Shown: piece by piece, positions 1-4,335 of the stretch
Layout: each line of letters starts with the position of its first letter
How positions within the stretch are numbered: position 1 is the first letter of the stretch
NCBI GenBank assembly: GCA_005879815.1
Contig: VBKA01000128.1
Coordinates: 1 to 5,824 of the forward strand
From: Chloroflexota bacterium
GTDB lineage: Bacteria; Chloroflexota; Limnocylindria; QHBO01
Reading direction: 5' to 3'
DNA length: 5,824 bases
Notes under the pieces: generated by a model
The model's database searches: none
What the model was told of the DNA's origin: nothing
What the model saw: the letters and a program-made list of their open reading frames with translations, nothing else
Made by a program: the position numbers and the translations under genes

Positions 1-361
1 GGATGCCGGCGGCCTCCACCACCGAGCGCACGGAACCGCCGGCGATGACGCCGGTGCCGGGCGAGGCCGGCTTCAGGATCACCCGTGACGCCCCGAAGTC
101 GCGCTCGATGACGTGCGGGATTGTGGCGCCCACCAAGGGGATGCGAACGAGGTGCTTCTTGGCATCTTCGACGCCCTTGCGGATCGCCTCGGGCACCTCG
201 CCCCCCTTGCCGAGGCCGGCCCCCACCACGCCGTTGCCGTCGCCAACCACGACCACAGCGCTGAAGCTGAAGCGACGGCCGCCCTGGACGACCTTGGCGA
301 CGCGGTTGATCTGGACGACCTTCTCTTCCAGGTTGAGCTTGGTTGGATCGATTCGAGCCAT
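1..361 (-). CDS. rpsE: 30S ribosomal protein S5, N-terminal part (3' end outside window)
   Basis: Partial: 120 complete codons from the ATG, running off the left edge. S5 is about 167 residues in E. coli, so the last quarter or so is missing. The protein begins MARIDPTKLNLEEKVVQINR and has the S5 double-stranded-RNA-binding-like domain (about 13-76): RVAKVVQGGRRFSFSAVVVVGDGNG (20-44), then GLGKGGEVPEAIRKG (49-63). The C-terminal domain begins around 80 with FGASRVILKPASPGTGVIAGGSVRSVVEAAGI (89-120). S5 takes part in decoding fidelity and mRNA unwinding at the entry channel beside S3 and S4. Loop residues 22-30 bound the spectinomycin site. Here the usual KGGR reads QGGR (Gln26), and in GKGGEV a Gly replaces the usual Ala of GKAxEV. 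GGAGG lies 5 nt before the ATG. I expect rpmD, rplO and secY beyond the edge. Confidence 0.96.
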   Translation of the reverse strand, partial: MARIDPTKLNLEEKVVQINRVAKVVQGGRRFSFSAVVVVGDGNGVVGAGLGKGGEVPEAIRKGVEDAKKHLVRIPLVGATIPHVIERDFGASRVILKPASPGTGVIAGGSVRSVVEAAGI

Positions 362-372
362 GAGTTCCTCCG

Positions 373-747
373 CTACAGGTCGAGGCCGCCCTCGCGGGCG
401 CCCTCGGCGAGCGAGCGAACCCGCCCGTGGTACTGGTAGCCGCCGCGGTCGAGGACCACGGCGCTGACGCCCACCGCCTTGGCGCGCTCGGCGAGCGCCT
501 TGCCCACGGCGTGCGCCGGGCCGAGCTTGCCGTTCGCGCCTTCCCCTCCGGTCGCGCCCGCCAGCGCGGCTTCCCGCGAATTAGCGGCGGCCAGGGTCCG
601 GCCGGTGCTGTCGTCCACCACCTGGGCGTAGATGTGCTTCGAGCTGCGGAAGACGGAAAGGCGCGGTCGCTCCGTTGTCCCCGCCAGGTTGAGGCGGATC
701 CGCTCGTGGCGCTTGCGACGCAGCGCGTCGCGCGACTTGTCGGTCAC
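373..747 (-). CDS. rplR: 50S ribosomal protein L18
   Basis: The protein has 124 residues (E. coli 117). A basic N-terminus (residues 1-30, with RRKRHERIRLNLAGTTERPR) is followed by the L18 fold: LSVFRSSKHIYAQVVDDSTG (30-49), AVGKALAERAKAVGVSAVVLDRGGYQYHGRV (80-110), and the ending AEGAREGGLDL. L18 binds 5S rRNA with L5 and carries it to the central protuberance, so rplE and rplR encode partners in one complex. The start is GTG, in a 4-nt GTGA overlap with rplF, and GGGAGG lies 6 nt upstream. The loop AALAGATGGEGANGKLG (60-76) is somewhat long and Gly/Ala-rich, which accounts for most of the extra length. rpsE follows after 11 nt. Confidence 0.96.
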   Translation of the reverse strand: MTDKSRDALRRKRHERIRLNLAGTTERPRLSVFRSSKHIYAQVVDDSTGRTLAAANSREAALAGATGGEGANGKLGPAHAVGKALAERAKAVGVSAVVLDRGGYQYHGRVRSLAEGAREGGLDL

Positions 748-1295
748 TTCGTGCCTCCCACCTTGCCGGCCTTCCCGGCCTTGCGCAGGATCTGCTCGCC
801 GGCGTAGCGGATGCCCTTGCCCTTGTACGGCTCGGGCTTGCGCCGCTGGCGGATGTCGGCGGCCACCTGGCCGACGAGCTCCTTGTCCGCCCCGCTCACC
901 GACAGCCGCGTGGGTGTCTCGACGATGAACTTGATCCCTGCCGGTGGCACCACCTCGACCGGATGCGAGTAGCCGAGCGCCAGGACGAGCTTCTCGCCCT
1001 GCAGCTGCGCACGGTAGCCGACGCCGGATATCTCCAGGTTCTTTGTGTACCCGGTGGTGACGCCGGTGATCATGTTGTTCACCAGCGTGCGGGTCAGACC
1101 GTGCAGGGCCCGATGGCGCGGTTCGTCGGTGGGCCGCACGATGCGCAGCGTCCCGTCTTCCCGCTCGACGCGCATCTCCGGGTGCAGGCTGCGCTCGAGG
1201 GTGCCGAGCGGGCCCTTGACCGTCAGGCGCGTCCCGGCCTGGGTCACTTCGACCTCCTGCGGGATGCTGATCGGCATGCGTCCTATGCGTGACAT
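744..1295 (-). CDS. rplF: 50S ribosomal protein L6
   Basis: The protein has 183 residues (E. coli 177) and starts MSRIGRMPISIPQEVEVTQA. It shows the two repeated beta/alpha L6 domains: the first with VKGPLGTLERSLHPEM (26-41) and HRALHGLTRTLVNNMITGVT (61-80), the second with SGVGYRAQLQGEKLVLALGYSHPV (90-113). The C-terminal signature PEPYKGKGIRYAGE is at 154-167. L6 lies beside the sarcin-ricin loop and the L7/L12 stalk base, at the translation-factor binding site. It ends in a short Lys/Gly tail (KAGKAGKVGGTK, 172-183). The ATG has GGAGG 6 nt upstream in the 12-nt gap after rpsH. The TGA stop overlaps the rplR GTG by 4 nt (GTGA). Confidence 0.97.
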   Translation of the reverse strand: MSRIGRMPISIPQEVEVTQAGTRLTVKGPLGTLERSLHPEMRVEREDGTLRIVRPTDEPRHRALHGLTRTLVNNMITGVTTGYTKNLEISGVGYRAQLQGEKLVLALGYSHPVEVVPPAGIKFIVETPTRLSVSGADKELVGQVAADIRQRRKPEPYKGKGIRYAGEQILRKAGKAGKVGGTK

Positions 1296-1307
1296 GGCGC
1301 TCCTCCC

Positions 1308-1706
1308 CTACCAGACGTAGCAGAGCACCTCGCCGCCGAGGTTCAGCTTCCGGGCCTGCGACCCGGTCATGATCCCGCGGGAGGTGGAGAGGACGACCAG
1401 CCCGAGCCCGCCCAGGACGCGCGGGATCTCGGTCTTGCGCGCGTACACGCGCAGGCCTGGCTTGCTGATCCGCTTGAGACCGCTGACGACGGGCGTGCGG
1501 CCCTCGACGTACTTGAGGCGCATCGAGAGGGACTCCTGCACGTCACCGGGCTCGGTCGTCCAGGACTCGATGAAGCCCTCCTCGGTCAGGACCCGCGCGA
1601 TCTCGCGCTTGACCTTGGACGAGGGGACCGTCAGGTCCTTGTGGCGTGCCGCGCTGGCGTTGCGGATCCGCGTCAGCATGTCGGCAATGGGATCGGTTGT
1701 GTTCAT
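1308..1706 (-). CDS. rpsH: 30S ribosomal protein S8
   Basis: This 132-residue protein (E. coli 130) begins MNTTDPIADMLTRIRNASAA, the expected S8 N-terminus. It has VPSSKVKREIARVLTEEGFI (27-46), GLKRISKPGLRVYARKTEIP (76-95), and the signature STSRGIMTGSQARKLNLGGEVLCYVW (107-132). S8 binds helix 21 of 16S rRNA in the platform and organises the central domain. In E. coli it also represses the spc operon by binding mRNA near the start of rplE. Whether such a site exists here is unknown. The ATG fixes the family N-terminus. A GTG 29 codons upstream (1791-1793) is in frame, but its extension would run through both hairpins and has no family support. The rplF start follows the TAG by 12 nt. Confidence 0.96.
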   Translation of the reverse strand: MNTTDPIADMLTRIRNASAARHKDLTVPSSKVKREIARVLTEEGFIESWTTEPGDVQESLSMRLKYVEGRTPVVSGLKRISKPGLRVYARKTEIPRVLGGLGLVVLSTSRGIMTGSQARKLNLGGEVLCYVW

Positions 1707-1719
1707 TGTCTGGTTCGTA

Positions 1720-1725
1720 CTCCTC
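1720..1725 (-). promoter_or_regulatory. Probable ribosome binding site of rpsH, with long spacing
   Basis: GAGGAG on the minus strand lies 13 nt before the rpsH ATG at 1704-1706. The spacing is longer than the 4-9 nt of most other starts here. No better purine tract lies closer, so it is the best candidate. Confidence 0.55.
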
Positions 1726-1739
1726 GGCGGCGGTTCGCG

Positions 1740-1755
1740 CCACGCCAACGCGTGG
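1740..1755 (-). other. Hairpin B in the rpsN-rpsH gap
   Basis: Arms 1740-1745 and 1750-1755 (CCACGC and GCGTGG in the mRNA) form a perfect 6-bp stem with loop GTTG. It ends 14 nt before the rpsH GAGGAG, close enough to affect access to it. Confidence 0.5.
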
Positions 1756-1774
1756 GAGGCGCCTGCCGCAGATG

Positions 1775-1791
1775 GGCCGCTCCCGGCGGCC
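1775..1791 (-). other. Hairpin A in the rpsN-rpsH gap
   Basis: Arms 1775-1780 and 1786-1791 (GGCCGC and GCGGCC in the mRNA) form a perfect 6-bp stem with a 5-nt loop. It is all G:C pairs and so stable for its size. There is no downstream U-run. Confidence 0.5.
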
Positions 1792-1812
1792 ACGCCATCG
1801 GTCTGGTATCGG

Positions 1813-1998
1813 CTACCAGCTGGACTTGGTCACTCCTGGCAGCAGGCCGTCGAGGGCCCGCTCCCGGAAGCAGATGCGGCACATCCCGAAACGACGCATG
1901 AAGCCGCGTGGGCGGCCGCAGATCGCGCATCGGTTGTGCTGTTGGACCGGGAAGCGCGGCTTGCGGGCCGCCTTCGCGATCATCGATTTTTTGGCCAA
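1813..1998 (-). CDS. rpsN: 30S ribosomal protein S14, type Z (short, zinc-binding)
   Basis: This 61-residue protein, MAKKSMIAKAARKPRFPVQQ and on, is the short C+ type. Zinc ligands are C24, C27, C40 and C43 (CAIC and CRIC), followed by FRERALDGLLPGVTKSSW, the standard C-terminus. The zinc-free paralogue of other bacteria is about 90-100 residues. S14 is a late-binding 30S head protein close to S3, S10 and S19. The start is TTG, supported by GAGGAG 7 nt upstream and by the family N-terminus MAKKSM. The two Lys codons after Ala give an A6 run in the mRNA. The gene follows rplE by 11 nt. After its TAG comes the only sizeable non-coding gap of the window. A zinc-dependent copy means that the cell may hold a zinc-independent S14 elsewhere for metal starvation; nothing here shows it. 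Confidence 0.96.
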   Translation of the reverse strand: MAKKSMIAKAARKPRFPVQQHNRCAICGRPRGFMRRFGMCRICFRERALDGLLPGVTKSSW

Positions 1999-2005
1999 AT
2001 CGGCT

Positions 2006-2011
2006 CTCCTC
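2006..2011 (-). promoter_or_regulatory. Ribosome binding site of rpsN
   Basis: GAGGAG on the minus strand, partly inside the rplE TGA stop (TGAGGAG), lies 7 nt before TTG at 1996-1998. It supports the TTG as the true start of rpsN; the next in-frame ATG, at codon 6, would lie 22 nt from it. Confidence 0.8.
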
Positions 2012-2687
2012 AGGTTGCCTGGAACGGCATGCCCAGAAGCTGGAGGAGCTTGCGCCCCTCCTCGTCGGTGCGTGCCGTGGTAACGATGCTCACTTCGAAT
2101 CCGCGCAGCCGGTCAATCTTGTCGTAGTCGATCTCCGGGTAGACGAGCTGCTCGCGCAGGCCAAGGCTGAAGTTGCCGCGACCATCGAAGGAGCGGGTTG
2201 GAATGCCGCGAAAGTCGCGGATGCGGGGGAGCGCGAGGTTGAGCGTCCGCTCCAGGAAGTCGTACATGCGCTGGCCGCGCAGCGTCACCTTGGCGCCGAT
2301 GGGCATCCCGGCGCGCAGCCGGAACTGGGCGATCGAGCGCTTCGCTCGGGTGACGATCGGCCGCTGGCCGGTGATGATGGCCAGGTCGCCCACGGCGGCG
2401 TCGACCGCCTTGGCGTTCTGGATCGCCTCACCCAGACCGATGTTGACGATCACCTTCTCCACGCGGGGGATCTGCATGGGATTGGAATACCCGAACTCGC
2501 GCTGCAGCGCCGGTTGCACCTCGTCGTGGTACCGCTGACGCAGCCCGATGTAGGCTGGCGTCTGGAACCCGCCGTTGCCGCCACCTTGCGCCTCGCGCTT
2601 CGCCGCGCGAGGCTTGGACACAGGCTTCTCCGCCGGGGCCTTGGCCCTCGAGGTTCGCGGGCGTGGCGTTGCCTGCTCGTCGCTCAC
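2010..2687 (-). CDS. rplE: 50S ribosomal protein L5 with an N-terminal extension of about 46 residues
   Basis: The protein has 225 residues, against 179 in E. coli. The L5 core begins around residue 49 (LRQRYHDEVQPAL) and includes NPMQIPRVEKVIVNIGLGEA (69-88), RAKRSIAQFRLRAGMPIGAKVTLRG (114-138), PRIRDFRGIPTRSFDGRGNFSLGL (154-177) and YPEIDYDKIDRLRGFEVSIVTTA (183-205). L5 binds 5S rRNA in the central protuberance, contacts the P-site tRNA elbow and bridges to S13. Residues 1-46 are extra: rich in Pro, Arg, Lys and Ala, then a GGGNGG linker, and probably disordered. The start is GTG at 2685-2687, in a GTGA overlap with rplX and preceded by GAGGTGG. An in-frame GTG at residue 23 (2619-2621) with GGAG 6 nt upstream is a possible second start, but it would still leave about 24 extra residues. 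The core is intact. Confidence 0.96.
   Translation of the reverse strand: MSDEQATPRPRTSRAKAPAEKPVSKPRAAKREAQGGGNGGFQTPAYIGLRQRYHDEVQPALQREFGYSNPMQIPRVEKVIVNIGLGEAIQNAKAVDAAVGDLAIITGQRPIVTRAKRSIAQFRLRAGMPIGAKVTLRGQRMYDFLERTLNLALPRIRDFRGIPTRSFDGRGNFSLGLREQLVYPEIDYDKIDRLRGFEVSIVTTARTDEEGRKLLQLLGMPFQAT
2590..2613 (-). other. Perfect 9-bp hairpin inside the rplE N-terminal extension
   Basis: Arms 2590-2598 and 2605-2613 are perfect reverse complements (mRNA GCCTCGCGC and GCGCGAGGC) around a 6-nt loop (GGCGAA in the mRNA). It covers codons 25-33 of rplE, in the part that codes for the family-atypical extension. No U-run follows, so it is not an intrinsic terminator. The structure is visible; any role is unknown. 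Confidence 0.6.
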
Positions 2688-3019
2688 TTGACCACCTCGA
2701 GCTGCTCGCCGCAGTGCTTGCAGACCCGAACGCGCCGCTTCTCATCGCCCTCCAGGTGGCCATGCGCCACCCGGGTCGGCTTGTCGCAGCTGGGGCAGAC
2801 GACCATCACGTTGCTGACGTGCAGCGGGATCGGCAGGTCCATGATCCCCGCCTGCTGGGTGCGCGTCCGCGGTCGCTGGTGCTTCTTGGCCATGTTGATG
2901 CCCGGCACTACGACCCCCAGGCCGCGCTTCGTGCGCTCGACGCGCTCAACGGTGCCGCGCTTGCCGCGGTCCTTGCCGGCGAGCACCAGCACGGTGTCGC
3001 CCTTCTTCACGTTTGCCAT
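2684..3019 (-). CDS. rplX: 50S ribosomal protein L24, zinc-ribbon (C+) form
   Basis: The protein has 111 residues. The KOW motif lies near the N-terminus (KKGDTVLVLAGKDRGKRGTV, residues 5-24), followed by GINMAKKHQRPRTRTQQAGIM (40-60) and PIPLHVSNVMVVCP (63-76), all typical of L24. The C-terminal part has two cysteine pairs, CPSC (75-78) and CKHC (100-103), arranged as a four-Cys zinc ribbon; many L24 proteins, including those of E. coli and B. subtilis, lack it. L24 starts 50S assembly by binding the 5' part of 23S rRNA and ends up near the exit tunnel. The ATG directly abuts the rplN TAG with no spacing; GGAGGTG in the last rplN codons sits 6 nt before it. The gene ends in a 4-nt GTGA overlap with rplE. 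Confidence 0.97.
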   Translation of the reverse strand: MANVKKGDTVLVLAGKDRGKRGTVERVERTKRGLGVVVPGINMAKKHQRPRTRTQQAGIMDLPIPLHVSNVMVVCPSCDKPTRVAHGHLEGDEKRRVRVCKHCGEQLEVVK

Positions 3020-3388
3020 CTACAGCACCTCCGGTGCGAGCGAGACGATCTTCATGTAGTTGCGCTCGCGCAGCTCACGCGCCACCGGGCCGAAGATCCG
3101 GGTGCCGCGCGGGCTTCCCTGCGGGGTGATGAGCACCGCGGCGTTCTCGTCGAAGCGGATGTGGCTGCCATCCGGGCGGCCGTACTCCTTCGCGGTGCGC
3201 ACCACCACGGCCCGCACCACCTCGCCCTTCTTCACGCCGGAGTTGGGCAGCGCTTGCTTGACGCTGGCCACGATGACGTCACCCACCTCGGCGGTGTCGC
3301 TCTGTGAGCGGCCGATGATGGTGATGCACATCAGCGTCCGCGCGCCGGTGTTGTCGGCCACGCGCAGCCTGGTGTACTGACGGATCAT
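3020..3388 (-). CDS. rplN: 50S ribosomal protein L14 (first gene of the spc segment)
   Basis: This 122-residue protein is almost the same length as E. coli L14 (123). It begins MIRQYTRLRVADNTGARTLM, contains VKKGEVVRAVVVRTAKEYGRPDGSHIRFDENAAVLI (52-87), and ends with the signature GTRIFGPVARELR (95-107) and MKIVSLAPEVL. L14 lies on the subunit interface next to L19, contacts 16S rRNA helix 14 to form an inter-subunit bridge, and is the docking site of the silencing factor RsfS. The frame is open upstream, but the family N-terminus fixes this ATG. In E. coli a separate promoter precedes rplN. Here only 2 nt separate it from rpsQ, and I see no obvious promoter in the end of rpsQ, so S10 and spc genes are probably transcribed together. 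A GGTGGG lies about 6 nt before the ATG; it is a weaker site than those of its neighbours. Confidence 0.97.
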   Translation of the reverse strand: MIRQYTRLRVADNTGARTLMCITIIGRSQSDTAEVGDVIVASVKQALPNSGVKKGEVVRAVVVRTAKEYGRPDGSHIRFDENAAVLITPQGSPRGTRIFGPVARELRERNYMKIVSLAPEVL

Positions 3389-3390
3389 CG

Positions 3391-3660
3391 CTAGCCCACC
3401 AGCTCCTCGTGCGAGCCGCGGGCGACGACCTCGACCACCCGCCACCGCTTGTCGCGCGAGAGCGGACGGCTCTCCTCGATGCGCACGGTGTCGCCGACCC
3501 TGGCGCTGTTCTCTTCGTCATGTGCCTTGAACTTGCTCGAGAGGCGGACGACGCGCTTGTAGATGGGGTGCCGCCGAAGCCGCTCGACGCTCACCACCAC
3601 GGTCTTGTCCATCTTGTCGGACACCACGTGCCCGACCTTCGATCGTCGCTTGCCCTGCAT
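3391..3660 (-). CDS. rpsQ: 30S ribosomal protein S17
   Basis: This 89-residue OB-fold protein compares with 84 in E. coli. It opens MQGKRRSKVGHVVSDKMDKT, where the GxVxSDKMxKT strand is typical of S17. It continues with RHPIYKRVVRLSSKFKAHDE (30-49) and the family signature GDTVRIEESRPLSRDKRW (56-73). S17 is a primary assembly protein that binds the lower part of the 16S rRNA 5' domain. The ATG overlaps the rpmC TGA by one base, with AAGG about 10 nt upstream, so translation is probably coupled to rpmC. The C-terminus (ARGSHEELVG) is short and ordinary. The gene is followed by rplN after 2 nt. Confidence 0.96.
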   Translation of the reverse strand: MQGKRRSKVGHVVSDKMDKTVVVSVERLRRHPIYKRVVRLSSKFKAHDEENSARVGDTVRIEESRPLSRDKRWRVVEVVARGSHEELVG

Positions 3661-3917
3661 CAGCTTGCCGCCTTCTGGGGTTCTGCGGGCGCCGGCTGCG
3701 CGGCGTCGTCACTGCCTGCATCCGCGGCGGCATGCTGGCGCTCGGTCATGACCGTCAGGATCCGCGCGATGCGCTTCCGGGTTGCGGGCAGGCGGCTGTA
3801 GTTCTTCTCCTGGCGCGTGGCCAGGTCGAAGCGGATCTTCCACAGCTCCTGCTTGGCGTCGAGCAGCTGGGCCTCGAGGTCGGCGTCAGAGAGGCCCCGG
3901 ATCTCACTGATGTCCAT
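3660..3917 (-). CDS. rpmC: 50S ribosomal protein L29 with a short acidic/Ala tail
   Basis: The protein has 85 residues. The L29 helical hairpin occupies about residues 1-60: MDISEIRGLSDADLEAQLLD, then AKQELWKIRFDLATRQ (21-36), and the signature RLPATRKRIARILTVMTER (42-60). L29 binds 23S rRNA at the peptide exit with L23 and belongs to the surface where trigger factor and SRP dock. E. coli L29 has 63 residues. Here another 25 (61-85: rich in Ala, Asp, Pro and Glu) form a probably disordered tail. The start is the ATG preceded by AAGGAGG, 14 nt inside rplP. The frame is open further upstream, but that part is only the shadow of rplP in another frame. The TGA stop shares a base with the rpsQ ATG (TGATG). 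Confidence 0.95.
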   Translation of the reverse strand: MDISEIRGLSDADLEAQLLDAKQELWKIRFDLATRQEKNYSRLPATRKRIARILTVMTERQHAAADAGSDDAAQPAPAEPQKAAS

Positions 3918-4332
3918 GCTCGTAACCCTCCTTGACGACGAACTTGGTATCGATGGGCAGCTTGTGGCTCGCCAGGCGCATCGCCTCGCGGGCGATCTCC
4001 TCCGGGACGCCGGCCATCTCGAACATGACCCGGCCCGGCTTGACGACCGCCACCCAGTGGTCGGGCGCGCCCTTGCCGGAGCCCATCCGGACCTCGGCGG
4101 GCTTCTTGGTGACCGGCTTGTCGGGGAAGACCCGGATCCAGATCCGGCCACCGCGCTTGACGTGGTGCGTCATTGCGCGACGTGCCGCCTCGATTTGGCG
4201 GCTGGTGAGCCAGCAGACCTCCTCGGCCATCAGCCCAAACTCCCCGAAGCTGACCTCGGTGCCGCCCTTGGCCATGCCCGCCCGTCGACCGCGCTGCACC
4301 TTGCGGTGCTTGACGCGCTTTGGCATCAACAT
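3904..4332 (-). CDS. rplP: 50S ribosomal protein L16
   Basis: This 142-residue protein starts MLMPKRVKHRKVQRGRRAG, matching the family N-terminus MLxPKR. That match fixes the start at the first ATG rather than the one two codons later. The basic N-terminus is followed by AKGGTEVSFGEFGL (21-34), TSRQIEAARRAMT (43-55) and the conserved loop KKPAEVRMGSGKGAPDHWVAVVKPG (76-100). L16 binds 23S rRNA beside the A-site tRNA, near the peptidyl transferase centre, and is needed late in 50S assembly. The loop Arg hydroxylated in E. coli (R81) corresponds to R82 here; whether it is modified cannot be seen. The gene starts 3 nt after the rpsC stop with AGAAGG 8 nt before the ATG. Its last 14 nt overlap the start of rpmC. 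Confidence 0.97.
   Translation of the reverse strand: MLMPKRVKHRKVQRGRRAGMAKGGTEVSFGEFGLMAEEVCWLTSRQIEAARRAMTHHVKRGGRIWIRVFPDKPVTKKPAEVRMGSGKGAPDHWVAVVKPGRVMFEMAGVPEEIAREAMRLASHKLPIDTKFVVKEGYEHGHQ
3927..3933 (-). promoter_or_regulatory. Ribosome binding site of rpmC, inside rplP
   Basis: AAGGAGG on the minus strand lies 9 nt before the rpmC ATG (3915-3917), within the last codons of rplP. It is among the strongest Shine-Dalgarno matches in the window. It sets the rpmC start even though the frame stays open for another 78 codons upstream. Confidence 0.85.
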
Positions 4333-4335
4333 CGG

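Larger units (their letters stand above)
1707..1812 (-). other. 106-nt intergenic region between rpsN and rpsH, with two small hairpins
   Basis: This is the longest non-coding stretch in the window; other gaps are 0-12 nt. It contains two perfect 6-bp hairpins, at 1775-1791 and 1740-1755, and the rpsH ribosome binding site near its end. I see no credible -10 element and no U-tract after either hairpin, so neither a promoter nor an intrinsic terminator is supported. The 7-bp word gtctggt occurs at both ends (1708-1714 and 1801-1807). It may be an mRNA regulatory or processing site, or simple spacer. Confidence 0.6.

Noticed and set aside
1707..1793. 29-codon upstream extension of rpsH from a GTG at 1793
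   Set aside because: S8 begins MNTTDPIADMLTRIRNA in the family. The extension has no S8 similarity, and no clear ribosome binding site was seen before that GTG.
1708..1807. 7-bp direct repeat gtctggt at both ends of the rpsN-rpsH gap, as a possible target-site duplication
   Set aside because: A 7-bp match within about 100 nt is expected by chance fairly often, and there are no terminal inverted repeats to mark an inserted element.
2590..2613. The rplE hairpin as an intrinsic terminator
   Set aside because: No U-run follows on the transcribed strand and it lies inside coding sequence of a continuous operon.
1908..3059. 383-codon plus-strand open frame antisense to rpsN, rplE and rplX
   Set aside because: It mirrors the coding pattern of the minus-strand genes and shows no family motif; the same high-GC artefact.
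3389..3480. Separate spc promoter upstream of rplN, as in E. coli
   Set aside because: Only 2 nt separate rpsQ and rplN, and I could not find a convincing -35/-10 pair in the end of rpsQ by eye.
3918..4151. Longer rpmC reading frame extending 78 codons into rplP
   Set aside because: The extra part is low-complexity shadow of rplP. The L29 N-terminus and AAGGAGG support the ATG at 3917.
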